Positions 1 to 8,724 of a DNA stretch of 64,000 nucleotides are shown one piece after another. The notes beneath the pieces are model-generated. The model saw only the letters and a list, made by a program, of their open reading frames with translations. It was not told where the DNA came from and did no database searches. Position 1 is the first letter of the stretch. Each line of letters starts with the position of its first letter. The stretch is taken from contig NZ_JAHWXY010000001.1 of NCBI RefSeq assembly GCF_024281235.1, forward strand, positions 496,001 through 560,000, in the 5' to 3' direction. The DNA is from Shinella daejeonensis (GTDB lineage Bacteria; Pseudomonadota; Alphaproteobacteria; Rhizobiales; Rhizobiaceae). The position numbers and the translations under genes are program-made.

Positions 1-41
1 GAAAACTGGCCTTTCGGGACCGAATCACTACATTGAGCCCC

Positions 42-2528
42 ATGACCAGCGGCTATGACGACATTCCCTTCTTCGACGAGGACCCGCAACTTTCCGGCCA
101 GCCGGCGCCGCCTGCGGGCAAGGCCGCTGGCGGTATCGCCGCGCGCGCCATGGCTGCCCGCGACGCCGGGCGCGCGCCGGACTATCTTTCCGGCCTCAAT
201 CCCGAGCAGCGCGAGGCGGTGGAAACGCTCGACGGCCCCGTTCTCGTGCTGGCCGGCGCCGGCACCGGCAAGACACGGGTACTGACGACCCGCATCGCCC
301 ATATTCTCGCCACCGGCCATGCCTTTCCCAGCCAGATCCTCGCGGTGACCTTCACCAACAAGGCGGCCCGCGAGATGAAGGAGCGCATCGGCCTGCTGGT
401 CGGCGGCGTGGTGGAAGGCATGCCCTGGCTCGGCACCTTCCACTCCATCGGCGTCAAGCTCCTACGCCGCCATGCCGAACTGGCGGGGCTGAGAAGCGAT
501 TTCTCGATCCTCGACACCGATGATGTGATCCGGCTGATCAAGCAGATCCTCCAGGCCGAAGGGATCGACGACAAGCGCTGGCCGGCAAAGCAGTTCGCCG
601 GCATGATCGACACCTGGAAGAACAAGGGGCTCGATCCGGCGCAGGTTCCGGAAGGCGACGCCCGCGCCTTCGCCAACGGCAAGGGCCGCGAACTCTATAC
701 CGCCTATCAGAACCGGCTGAAGACGCTGAACGCCTGCGATTTCGGCGACCTGCTGCTGCATCCGATCCGCCTGTTGCGCGCCAATCCGGATGTCCTGGCC
801 GAATACCACCGGAAGTTCCGCTACATCCTCGTCGACGAGTATCAGGACACCAACACCGCGCAATACATGTGGCTGCGCCTGCTTGCCCAGCGGCCGCGGC
901 AAACCGGGACGACGGCTCCCGGCGGCGCGGCGGCGGGCGTGAACCTGTGCTGCGTCGGCGACGACGACCAGTCGATCTATGGCTGGCGCGGCGCGGAGGT
1001 GGATAATATCCTGCGCTTCGAAAAGGATTTTCCGGGCGCGAAAGTGATCAAGCTGGAGCGCAATTACCGCTCCACCGCGCATATCCTCGGCGCGGCCGGT
1101 CATCTCATCAGCCATAACGAGGACCGGCTCGGCAAGACGCTGTTCACCGATCACCTCGACCCGGAAGACGGCAAGGTGATGGTGCATGCCGCCTGGGATT
1201 CGGAAGAAGAGGCCCGCGCCATCGGCGAGGAGATCGAACAGCACCAGCGCCGGCAGCACAAGCTCAACGACATGGCGATCCTCGTGCGCGCCTCCTTCCA
1301 GATGCGCGAGTTCGAAGACCGCTTCGTCACGCTCGGCCTCAACTATCGCGTCATCGGCGGCCCGCGCTTTTATGAGCGGCTGGAAATCCGCGACGCCATG
1401 GCCTATTTTCGGCTCGTCTGCCAGCCGGCCGACGACCTCGCCTTCGAACGGATCGTCAACACGCCGAAACGCGGCCTCGGCGATACGACGGTGCGCAATC
1501 TGCACGATTATGCCCGCGCCCGCGATATCCCCATGCTGGCCGCCGCCGCGGAGATCGTCGAGACGGACGAACTGAAGCCGCGCGCGCGCAAGGCGTTGTC
1601 CGACGTGGTGGCGGATTTCCGGCGCTGGCAAAACCTTCTGGAAAATACGCCGCACACCGAGCTTGCCGAGCAGATCCTCGACGAAAGCGGCTACACCGCC
1701 ATGTGGCAGGCGGACAAATCCGCCGAAGCGCCGGGACGGCTGGAAAACCTCAAGGAACTGATCCGCTCGATGGAAGCCTTCGAATCGATGCGCGGCTTCC
1801 TGGAGCATGTCTCCCTCGTCATGGACACGGAGCAGAACGAGAACCTCGACGCCGTCTCGATCATGACGCTGCATTCCGCCAAGGGGCTGGAGTTCGACAC
1901 CGTCTTCCTGCCGGGCTGGGAGGAAGGCCTGTTCCCGCACCAGCGCGCCCTCGACGAGGGCGGCCGGTCCGGCCTGGAGGAAGAGCGCCGCCTCGCCTAT
2001 GTCGGCCTCACCCGCGCCAAGCGCCACTGCCACATCTGGTTCGTTTCCAACCGCCGCATCCACGGCCTCTGGCAATCCACCCTGCCGTCCCGCTTCCTCG
2101 AGGAATTGCCGGAAGCGCATGTCGAGGTGGCCGAAATGGAGCAGACCTATGGCGGATACGGCCGCGGATACGGCCAGTCACGCTTCGACAAGCAGGAGCC
2201 CTTCCAGAACGCCTATTCCACCCCCGGCTGGCGGCGCGCGCAGGCAAACCGCAACGACGCCACCCGCGACAACTGGGGCACCCGCTCCGGCCATGCGGTG
2301 GAGCGCATCGGCTATGGCGAATCCGGCCCGCGATCGCGCGTCATCGAGGGCGAACTGGTCGCCCGCTCGACAACCAGCGAAGCGTCGCGCTTCTCGATCG
2401 GCGACCGTGTGTTCCACCTGAAGTTCGGCAACGGCAACATCGCCGCCATCGAAGGCAACAAGCTGACCATCGACTTCGACCGCGCCGGCCAGAAACGCGT
2501 TCTCGACGGCTTCGTCGAAAAGGCCTGA
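42..2528 (+). CDS. uvrD: ATP-dependent DNA helicase, UvrD/PcrA family
   Basis: This is a superfamily 1A 3'-5' DNA helicase of 828 residues, acting in nucleotide excision repair, mismatch repair or replication restart. Visible motifs run in order: Walker A GAGTGKT near residue 75, motif II VDEYQDTN, DDDQSIYGWRGA, LERNYRST, TLHSAKGLEFDTVFLP and the closing YVGLTRAK. The C-terminal segment starting RFSIGDRVFHLKFGNG matches the Tudor-like C-terminal domain of PcrA/UvrD, which contacts RNA polymerase. A TTG at 33 would add only three residues; the ATG at 42 is preferred. Rhizobia can carry several UvrD paralogues, so the exact orthologue is uncertain although the family is not. Confidence 0.95.
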   Translation: MTSGYDDIPFFDEDPQLSGQPAPPAGKAAGGIAARAMAARDAGRAPDYLSGLNPEQREAVETLDGPVLVLAGAGTGKTRVLTTRIAHILATGHAFPSQILAVTFTNKAAREMKERIGLLVGGVVEGMPWLGTFHSIGVKLLRRHAELAGLRSDFSILDTDDVIRLIKQILQAEGIDDKRWPAKQFAGMIDTWKNKGLDPAQVPEGDARAFANGKGRELYTAYQNRLKTLNACDFGDLLLHPIRLLRANPDVLAEYHRKFRYILVDEYQDTNTAQYMWLRLLAQRPRQTGTTAPGGAAAGVNLCCVGDDDQSIYGWRGAEVDNILRFEKDFPGAKVIKLERNYRSTAHILGAAGHLISHNEDRLGKTLFTDHLDPEDGKVMVHAAWDSEEEARAIGEEIEQHQRRQHKLNDMAILVRASFQMREFEDRFVTLGLNYRVIGGPRFYERLEIRDAMAYFRLVCQPADDLAFERIVNTPKRGLGDTTVRNLHDYARARDIPMLAAAAEIVETDELKPRARKALSDVVADFRRWQNLLENTPHTELAEQILDESGYTAMWQADKSAEAPGRLENLKELIRSMEAFESMRGFLEHVSLVMDTEQNENLDAVSIMTLHSAKGLEFDTVFLPGWEEGLFPHQRALDEGGRSGLEEERRLAYVGLTRAKRHCHIWFVSNRRIHGLWQSTLPSRFLEELPEAHVEVAEMEQTYGGYGRGYGQSRFDKQEPFQNAYSTPGWRRAQANRNDATRDNWGTRSGHAVERIGYGESGPRSRVIEGELVARSTTSEASRFSIGDRVFHLKFGNGNIAAIEGNKLTIDFDRAGQKRVLDGFVEKA

Positions 2529-2537
2529 CCCGGCGCC

Positions 2538-3737
2538 TCACGCCGCCTTGCGGTAGAGCGCGGCGATCTGCGTGCGCGAGTTCGGCATCTGCGGCACGAC
2601 GACCAGCGTATCGACATGGCCGCGCTTGAAGGCGTTGAGGAACGGCTCGTAGTTCTGGAAGGCGACGCAGCCGTGCGAGCCGATCTGGCCGCGCAGGAGA
2701 TTGGTGTGCGTCAGAAGTCCCGTGCGGTTCTGCGGATCACGCCCGTCGATGGAAAGCATACGGATCGCCTCGACGCCATGGAAACGCCGTTCGCGCATCC
2801 GCAGCCGATAGATGCCCGCCGGCGTCGGCCCCTTCATCTTCACGTGGGAGTATTTCGGATTGTCGCGCATCTTGCCGATCCCGGAATGGGCGCGCAGCTT
2901 CGTGCCGTCGGGCATATGGACGGTCGCGCCGGAAACGTCGTAGATCGCGATCTTGGTGCCCTTTCCGGGCCAGCCGCCGGCACTCGAATCCCCGTTGCGG
3001 CCACCGCCGAAAAGCGTTCCGAACAACGTGCGGTCCGGCTTTGCATAGGCGACGTCTTCGGTCTTCGGCTTGGAGGAACGGGCGGCGGATTGCGTCGCGG
3101 GTTTCGCCCTGGCGGGCTTTTCCTCGACGACCACGGCTTCCAGCGCCGGCCTTGTTTCCGGCAGCGGAATATGGCCGAGGATCATTTCCTCGGATGTTTC
3201 AGGCTTCGCCATCACCGAATCGAAGGGCCGGGCTCCGACGTCTTCGCGGGCCGAAACAGGTTCGGCAAGCGCGGTCAGCAGAGCAGGTTCGCCGGAGATC
3301 GCGCGCTCCTCGATGACCGAACGTTCGGCGCGGGCGATGGCGCGCTCGATCCGCTCCGCCTTGGCCTTCTCGCGCTTGACGGCGGCGGCGAGCCGGATGG
3401 CGATTCCGCGCTGGTGCGAGACCTGGATTGCCTCCGCCGTCAGCTGACTCTGGCGCTGTTCGCTTTCACTGGGTGGCGAGAGCCGTGAGAATTTGGCGAT
3501 CCGGACGATCCGGGTCTCGTCGCCCGCGCCGGCAGTTCCAGCCGACAGGGCGACAGGAGCCTTATACTCCGTCGCCAACGCCGATGCCGCCTGCTGCAAC
3601 GCTTCGAAAGTCGAGACGACGGCCCAGGCCGAACCGGCGATGACGCCGCAGGCCAGGAGTGCGCCGAGGAGGATTCCGCCGGAACGCCCACGGCGGGACT
3701 GGATCGCAAGACGCGATGAATCGTGAAAAGACGCCAT
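2538..3737 (-). CDS. Membrane-anchored L,D-transpeptidase-like protein (DUF2778/Tlde1-type)
   Basis: This 399-residue protein has a short basic N-terminus, one membrane segment (about residues 18-40), a long variable periplasmic region and a C-terminal catalytic domain. The active-site signature SHGCVAF places the nucleophilic Cys near residue 357, preceded by LLTHTNLLRG. The order of conserved blocks (AHSGIGKMRDNP, GPTPAGIYRLRMRERRFHG, SHGCVAF) recalls the rhizobial DUF2778 or Tlde1-like proteins rather than classical YkuD enzymes. The expected action is cutting or exchanging tetrapeptide stems of peptidoglycan in the periplasm. The start is the ATG at 3737; the open frame continues upstream only through a tandem repeat. 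It is convergent with the helicase, whose stop lies 9 bp away. Substrate is unknown. Confidence 0.75.
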   Translation of the reverse strand: MASFHDSSRLAIQSRRGRSGGILLGALLACGVIAGSAWAVVSTFEALQQAASALATEYKAPVALSAGTAGAGDETRIVRIAKFSRLSPPSESEQRQSQLTAEAIQVSHQRGIAIRLAAAVKREKAKAERIERAIARAERSVIEERAISGEPALLTALAEPVSAREDVGARPFDSVMAKPETSEEMILGHIPLPETRPALEAVVVEEKPARAKPATQSAARSSKPKTEDVAYAKPDRTLFGTLFGGGRNGDSSAGGWPGKGTKIAIYDVSGATVHMPDGTKLRAHSGIGKMRDNPKYSHVKMKGPTPAGIYRLRMRERRFHGVEAIRMLSIDGRDPQNRTGLLTHTNLLRGQIGSHGCVAFQNYEPFLNAFKRGHVDTLVVVPQMPNSRTQIAALYRKAA

Positions 3738-3738
3738 G

Positions 3739-3766
3739 ATACTCGTTACCCGATACTCGTTACTCG
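3739..3766. repeat. 14-bp tandem repeat (two copies) next to the start codon
   Basis: Two near-identical 14-mers, ATACTCGTTACCCG and ATACTCGTTACTCG, lie directly upstream of the ATG of the L,D-transpeptidase-like gene, in the place where a ribosome binding site would be. No good Shine-Dalgarno sequence is present there. Confidence 0.7.
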
Positions 3767-3990
3767 ACGCAGCCCCGGAAGACCGTTTCCCAGGACCATG
3801 GCCCCGGCGACAGGCTTCGGGCTTACGCGCCCCGGCCACCCGCCGGACGGCAAGAGAATGACGAAATATGGTAAGCAATTCCTTTACGACGCCTCACGAT
3901 CCGAACGGGACACCGGCGCGCTTTCCCCGGCAGCCGGCATCTCCCCCTGTCATCCGAATGGGGCGCTGACATGTCCGGACCACAATATCG

Positions 3991-5430
3991 CTACAAATCG
4001 GGCTGTCGCGAGAGGAAGTCGGTCGCCTTTTCATAGGCGGCTGCAAGCGCCAGCACGGCCCCGTCGGCTTGCGGCGGGCCGATGATCTGGATGCCCGCCG
4101 GCAGGCCGCAAGCGCCGAAACCCGCCGGCATGGCGGCGACCGGCAGGCCCGCGAGCGTCGGCCCGATCACCACTTCCATCCAGCGATGATAGGTATCCAT
4201 GGCCCGGCCGGCGATGGTTTTCGGCCAGTCGATCCCGGCGTCGAAAGGAAACACCTGTGCGGCCGGCAGCACCAGGAAATCGAAGCGCGCGAAGAGCGCA
4301 AGGATATGACGATACCAGTCGCTGCGCACCCGCGATGCCGCGTAGACGTCCGCCGCGGTCAGGGTCCGGCCGTTCTCGATTTCCCAGATCAGCTCCGGCT
4401 TCATCCGCGCGCGCCGCTCGCGATCGTCGTAATCCGCCGCCTGCGCGCCGGCGACGAGCGCGTGCCGCAGCGCCAGCCAGGCGCGCCAGAGGCGGTCCAT
4501 ATCGAAGCCGGAACCGCTGTCGGAAACCGCGCAACCCAGCCGGCGGAAAACGTCGAGCGAGGCCCGGCAGAGGTCCAGCACACCCGGCTCGACGGCGAGA
4601 TAGCCGTCGAAATCACCGAGCCAGCCGATCCGCGCGCCGGCGAAATCCCGCTCCGGAGCGAAGACGAGTCCGTCCCCGGAAACCGACAACGGATCGCGCG
4701 GGTCATGGCCCGCCTGCGTGGCGAGAAGAGCGGCGACATCGCCGACCGAGCGGCCCATCGGCCCGTTGACGGCAAGCTGGTTGAGGAAAAGCTCATTGCC
4801 GAGCGCCGGAACGCGCCCGAAGGACGGCCGGAATCCGACGACGTTGTTGAAGGCCGCCGGGTTGCGCAGCGACCCCATCATGTCGCTGCCGTCGGCGACG
4901 GGAAGCAGGCGCGCCGCCAGCGCCGCCGCCGCTCCGCCCGATGAGCCTCCCGCGCTCCGGGACGGATCGTAGGGATTGCGCGTCACCCCGAACACCGGAT
5001 TGTAGCTGTGCGACCCGAGCCCCATTTCGGGCGTATTGGTCTTGCCGATAAGGATCGCCCCCGCCGCGCGGATACGCTCCACCTGGATATCGTCGTAATC
5101 CGGCACGAAATCCGCATAATTGGCGGACCCGAAAGAACACGGCAGTCCGGCCGCCTCGGAAAGATCCTTCACCGCGAAGGGAAGACCATGCAGCCAGCCG
5201 CGCCGGTTTCCCGCCGCAAGCTCCGCATCCGCCCCCCGCGCGGCGGCCAGCAGCTCCTCGGCCGGACGCAGGTTGACGATGGCGTTGATGCGGGGATTGA
5301 TCGCCGCGATCCGCCCCAGGAAGGCCTCCATGATCCGAAGGCATGAAAGCCGGCGCGTGGCGACGGCTTCGGAAAGATCGCGGGCGGAAAGGCTTGTGAT
5401 ATCCTGCACGGCGGGCTCCGATGGTTGCAT
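3991..5430 (-). CDS. Amidase signature family hydrolase
   Basis: This is a 479-residue amidase-signature enzyme hydrolysing a C-N amide bond of unidentified substrate. The Ser-cisSer-Lys triad is visible: Lys88 in PFAVKDL, cis-Ser at about 163 in GGSSGG, and the nucleophile Ser187 in GSDMMGSLRNPA. The ATG at 5430 is chosen because the 18-residue upstream extension of the frame is encoded by an interspersed repeat. It is divergent from the Rieske oxygenase gene, and the 377-bp gap between them carries one of the three operators of the methylated-amine cluster, so it could belong to that regulon, for example by releasing an amine from an amide; this is inference. The gap to the next gene (3738-3990) shows no gene beyond the 14-bp repeats. 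Confidence 0.9.
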   Translation of the reverse strand: MQPSEPAVQDITSLSARDLSEAVATRRLSCLRIMEAFLGRIAAINPRINAIVNLRPAEELLAAARGADAELAAGNRRGWLHGLPFAVKDLSEAAGLPCSFGSANYADFVPDYDDIQVERIRAAGAILIGKTNTPEMGLGSHSYNPVFGVTRNPYDPSRSAGGSSGGAAAALAARLLPVADGSDMMGSLRNPAAFNNVVGFRPSFGRVPALGNELFLNQLAVNGPMGRSVGDVAALLATQAGHDPRDPLSVSGDGLVFAPERDFAGARIGWLGDFDGYLAVEPGVLDLCRASLDVFRRLGCAVSDSGSGFDMDRLWRAWLALRHALVAGAQAADYDDRERRARMKPELIWEIENGRTLTAADVYAASRVRSDWYRHILALFARFDFLVLPAAQVFPFDAGIDWPKTIAGRAMDTYHRWMEVVIGPTLAGLPVAAMPAGFGACGLPAGIQIIGPPQADGAVLALAAAYEKATDFLSRQPDL

Positions 5431-5438
5431 CGACCAGA

Positions 5439-5547
5439 GCTGGAACATTTCCAGCGAGAATGTGAAGCGGTTTTGCGTCCGCAAATGCGGCTAAAACAAA
5501 GAGATAAACCGATTTTGCCAATTCTGTGAAAACCAGAACCGCTCTAG
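5439..5547. repeat. Interspersed rhizobial intergenic repeat (RIME-like)
   Basis: The stretch contains GAAGCGGTTTTGCGTCCG, then GCTAAAACAAAGAGATAAAC, and ends in ACCGCTCTAG. I recognise this as the general form of a mosaic repeat common between genes in Rhizobium and Agrobacterium relatives. The outer parts (AAGCGGTT near 5465 and AACCGCT near 5537) are inverted. It abuts the amidase start codon. The remaining part of the gap up to 5774 shows no gene. Confidence 0.65.
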
Positions 5548-5774
5548 CAGGCCGGCCCGGGACACGCCAGTCCCGGCGACAAGCTGCATGAAGTCAGGCG
5601 GATGGCCGCTTTTCCTGAATCGATTCCCGAAGCGGCTCGCGTTTGCGGCGAAGAGGGACAGGCAGGCAGGGCCCGAAACTATCGACATTGTGTCACCACA
5701 GCCCGCCTCCCTTCGACGACCGTTGAAAACCACCGGTTCAAGCGGTTCCTTTCGAAGGAAATTTATGGTTATAT

Positions 5775-5788
5775 TGAATGAACGTTCA
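5775..5788. promoter_or_regulatory. TetR-type operator 1 (TGAATG-AA-CGTTCA) at the Rieske promoter
   Basis: The sequence is TGAATGAACGTTCA, preceded directly by a possible -10 box TATATT (5770-5775) and 19 bp before the preferred start codon at 5808. The same 6-2-6 pattern recurs at 8566 and 13743. It overlaps an upstream ATG at 5778, which is therefore unlikely to be the true start. The obvious ligand is the BetI-like repressor encoded at 12772-13497. Confidence 0.75.
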
Positions 5789-5807
5789 GCAAATAATGGG
5801 GAACGGC

Positions 5808-7013
5808 ATGAATGAGATGATGCGCGATATCCGCGTTCCGGAAGATTGGGACCGCAGCGGCCTTCCCGGCTGGTGCTACCACAGCCCGGCCCTTCTGGAG
5901 CTTGAGAAGCAGCATGTCTTCCGCGAGCACTGGCAGATCGCCTGCCATGTTTCCGACGTTGCGGAGCCAGGCGATTACCGCACGATGGACGTCATCGGGG
6001 AGCGGGCGCTGGTGCTGCGCACGCAGGACGGCGACATCCGCGCCTTCCACAATATCTGTCGCCACCGCGGCTCCCGGCTCGTCGCCGACGAGAGCGGGCA
6101 TTGCCGCAACGCGCTCGTCTGTCCCTTCCACGGCTGGGTCTACAATCTCGACGGCACGCTGCGCGGCGCCGCCCGGCCGCAAAGCTTCCCGCCCCTCGAC
6201 AAGCAGGAATTCGCGCTGAAGCCGCTCGAATGCGAAATCTGGCAGGGTTTCGTCTTCATCCGTTTCGCACCCGGCCCGCAACCCTCCGTGGCGGAACTGA
6301 TGAAGCCGTTCGAGGCCGAACTGGCCCATTACCGCTCCGCCGACATGGTGCCGGCCGGCGGAATGTGGACGCAGGAGACGCCCGTCAACTGGAAATCGGT
6401 CCGCGACGTCGACAACGAGGGCTACCATGTCGCCATGGCGCACCCCGCGTTGCAGGATCTCTACGGCTCGACCTATTACGACGAGCCCTTCGTCGACGGA
6501 TTGTGCCGCTCCTTCGCCACCTACAATCCGCATGCCGGCCGCCGCTGGAGCGTGCGCCACTATGTCAATATCTCGCCGGAAAACCCCGACCTTCCCGCTC
6601 CCCTGCGCAAGGCATGGATCTATTTCGGGATCTTTCCGAACGCGGTGATCGCCGTCACGCCGGAGACGGTGCAGTTCTATCAGGAATTTCCGCTGGGGGT
6701 CGGCCGCACGCTGCTGCGCGGCGGCATCTATCGCCGACGCGAGGAGACCCGCGCCCACAGGCTCGCCCGCTATCTCGCCTGCCGCATCGATCGCGACACG
6801 CAGGCCGAGGACGTGCAACTGACGATCTGGTCGAACGAGGCGATGACCTCCGACGCTTTCGCCGGCTTCTACCTCTCCGATCTCGAATATGGCGTGCGCA
6901 CCCACCACGACCATCTGCGCAAGGCCCTGCCGGTCGTGACGCTGGATGAAGCCCCGGGCGAAACCGAGATGGCGGCCATAAACGCCCACATGGCGAAGGG
7001 CGACCAGCCCTGA
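5808..7013 (+). CDS. Rieske [2Fe-2S] ring-hydroxylating-type oxygenase, alpha subunit (amine monooxygenase-like)
   Basis: This 401-residue protein carries a Rieske domain with CRHRGS (Cys84, His86) and CPFHGW (Cys105, His108), followed by a catalytic domain with the mononuclear iron motif NEGYHVAMAH (His207, His212). Length and order match the group containing choline, glycine betaine, carnitine and stachydrine oxygenases as well as aromatic dioxygenase alpha subunits. The ATG at 5808 follows a GGGGA ribosome site; the earlier ATG at 5778 lies inside the operator. It is transcribed alone and ends convergently with the aminotransferase. No reductase partner is encoded in the cluster, so electrons must come from elsewhere. 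With the BetI-like regulator and GcvT-like enzyme nearby, oxidative attack on a methylated amine is the best inference. Confidence 0.88.
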   Translation: MNEMMRDIRVPEDWDRSGLPGWCYHSPALLELEKQHVFREHWQIACHVSDVAEPGDYRTMDVIGERALVLRTQDGDIRAFHNICRHRGSRLVADESGHCRNALVCPFHGWVYNLDGTLRGAARPQSFPPLDKQEFALKPLECEIWQGFVFIRFAPGPQPSVAELMKPFEAELAHYRSADMVPAGGMWTQETPVNWKSVRDVDNEGYHVAMAHPALQDLYGSTYYDEPFVDGLCRSFATYNPHAGRRWSVRHYVNISPENPDLPAPLRKAWIYFGIFPNAVIAVTPETVQFYQEFPLGVGRTLLRGGIYRRREETRAHRLARYLACRIDRDTQAEDVQLTIWSNEAMTSDAFAGFYLSDLEYGVRTHHDHLRKALPVVTLDEAPGETEMAAINAHMAKGDQP

Positions 7014-7023
7014 CCGGAACGGG

Positions 7024-7052
7024 ACGGGGACGCCTTCGCGGCGCCCCGTTTG
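7024..7052. terminator. Probable bidirectional terminator between convergent genes
   Basis: A stem ACGGGG(A)CGCC / GGCGCCCCGT with loop TTCGC lies in the 58-bp gap between the stop codons of the Rieske gene and the aminotransferase gene. T-tracts are weak. Confidence 0.6.
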
Positions 7053-7071
7053 CACCCTCCTTTACCGGCGG

Positions 7072-8496
7072 TCAGCCCTTCCAGAGCCCTTCGCGCACCA
7101 GATCGTCCATCGTCAGTTCGATGCCCCGGCGCAGGATGGCGACCATCTCGTCGATCTGCGCAAGCGAAATGGTCAGGGGCGGCGACATCACGCACATATG
7201 GATGAGCGGACGCACGAGAAGACCCAGTTCCTGGCAATGCCGGTCGATGCGCTTGCCCACCTCGATGTCGAGCGTCAGCGGGTTCCGGCTCTCGTGGTCG
7301 GCGACGCATTCGACACAGGCCATCAGACCGAGGCCGCGCACCTCGCCGACCAGCGGAAGTTCCTCCAGCGCCTTGAGGCTGTTCTGGAAATGGCCGGAAA
7401 TCGCGCGCGCGTGGTCGAGCAATCCCTCTTCCAGCAGATCGAGGTTCTTCAGGGCCACCGCGCAGCCGACCGGATGACTGGAATAGGTCAGCCCGTGGGC
7501 GAACATCGCATCGGAATGGTTGGAGCGGCGAAGCTCCTCGAACAACCGGCCGGCGATCATCACCCCGCCGAGCGGGAAATAGCCGGACGTCACCCCCTTG
7601 GCGAAGGTGATCATGTCCGGCTCGATGCCGAAGACCTCCTTCGAGGCGAAGACATGGCCGAGGCGGCCGAAGGCCGTGACCACCTCGTCGGCGATGAAGA
7701 GGATGTCGTTGTCCCGGCAAAGTTGCCCCATGCGCAGGAGATAGCCTTCCGGCGGCACGATGACGCCGCCCGACGCCATCACCGGCTCGGCGATGAAGGC
7801 GGCGATGCGATCCGCTCCCCTGTCCTCGATCACCTGCCGGAACTCCTCCACGAGGACGTCGCAGAACTGGCCGACGCTCATTCCGGCCGGCCGGCGGAAC
7901 GGATCCGGGCACGTCAGCTTGACCACCAGGTCGGCGGCGCTGTCCATCCAGTCGTGATCGCGCGGCCGGCCATTGAGCGAGGCGGCAAGATAGGTCGAGC
8001 CGTGATAACCGCCCTGACGCGAGACGATCAGCTTCTTCTCCGGCCGCCCCTTCACATTGTTGGCGAACTGGGCGAAGCGCAGCGCCGTCTCGACGGCGGA
8101 GGAACCGCCGGTCGTGTAGAAGGCATGATCGAGCCCGTTCGGAGCATGGCCGGCAAGCCGCGCCGAAAGCTGCGCCGATGGCGCGTTCGTCGTGTACCAG
8201 GGCGAATTATAGGAGAGCGCCATCGCCTGCCCGGCCATCGCCTCGGCAAGCGCGCGGTTGCGATGGCCGGCATTGACACACCACATCCCCGCCGGCCCGT
8301 CGATGAGCCGCCGGCCTTCCGCATCGGTCACATAGATGCCGTCGCCCGCGTCGAGCCGCCCGCGCGCTTCCGCGCCGATGGAGCCGGACACCGGCCAGGG
8401 TTGCACGAGATGCCGCTCGGCCAGCCGCATGACAGCATCGTCCGCCCCGTCGCCGGCACCCCGTCCCTCTTCCGACGTCATCGGCTGCGCAGCCAT
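7072..8496 (-). CDS. Class III (omega-amino) aminotransferase
   Basis: This 474-residue PLP enzyme of fold type I moves a terminal amino group to a keto acid such as pyruvate. Visible features are GSSAVETALRFAQ near residue 131, QGGYHGSTYLAASLNG, the PLP-ring Asp in FIADEVVTAFGR (about 270) and the Schiff-base lysine in ITFAKGVTSGY (about 300). It resembles the beta-alanine or putrescine:pyruvate aminotransferases. A clear GGAGG lies 7 bp upstream of the ATG. It is divergent from the ABC transporter genes across a 228-bp region holding operator 2. Its expected job is to deaminate a primary-amine intermediate of the pathway; the true substrate cannot be read from sequence. Confidence 0.92.
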   Translation of the reverse strand: MAAQPMTSEEGRGAGDGADDAVMRLAERHLVQPWPVSGSIGAEARGRLDAGDGIYVTDAEGRRLIDGPAGMWCVNAGHRNRALAEAMAGQAMALSYNSPWYTTNAPSAQLSARLAGHAPNGLDHAFYTTGGSSAVETALRFAQFANNVKGRPEKKLIVSRQGGYHGSTYLAASLNGRPRDHDWMDSAADLVVKLTCPDPFRRPAGMSVGQFCDVLVEEFRQVIEDRGADRIAAFIAEPVMASGGVIVPPEGYLLRMGQLCRDNDILFIADEVVTAFGRLGHVFASKEVFGIEPDMITFAKGVTSGYFPLGGVMIAGRLFEELRRSNHSDAMFAHGLTYSSHPVGCAVALKNLDLLEEGLLDHARAISGHFQNSLKALEELPLVGEVRGLGLMACVECVADHESRNPLTLDIEVGKRIDRHCQELGLLVRPLIHMCVMSPPLTISLAQIDEMVAILRRGIELTMDDLVREGLWKG

Positions 8497-8565
8497 TTCG
8501 AACCTCCATAAAACAAAATAATATCAGGACAATCATTTGATAAACATTGAATTTTTCATTTATAT

Positions 8566-8579
8566 TGAATGTCCGTTCA
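8566..8579. promoter_or_regulatory. TetR-type operator 2 (TGAATG-TC-CGTTCA), aminotransferase/ABC intergenic region
   Basis: The sequence TGAATGTCCGTTCA is preceded by the same TTATAT context as operator 1, so an identical -10/operator overlap exists here. It lies between the divergent aminotransferase and the permease-permease-ATPase operon and can control both. The rest of the gap (8497-8724) shows no gene. Confidence 0.75.
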
Positions 8580-8724
8580 GTCAATATTGCAGAAATAACG
8601 CTTGATTTCAACGGGGTTTCCGGTCCATGCTGCAAAAACGGGAACAGACAAGCCGGAAAGGCGTCACGATGGGAAGACCCTGCCTCATAGTGTACGATTG
8701 TCGCCGCTGCCGGAGGCAGCGCGG

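Noticed and set aside
5778-5807. Earlier ATG for the Rieske protein
   Set aside because: The ATG lies within the operator/promoter overlap and has no ribosome site, while ATG 5808 has GGGGA in front.
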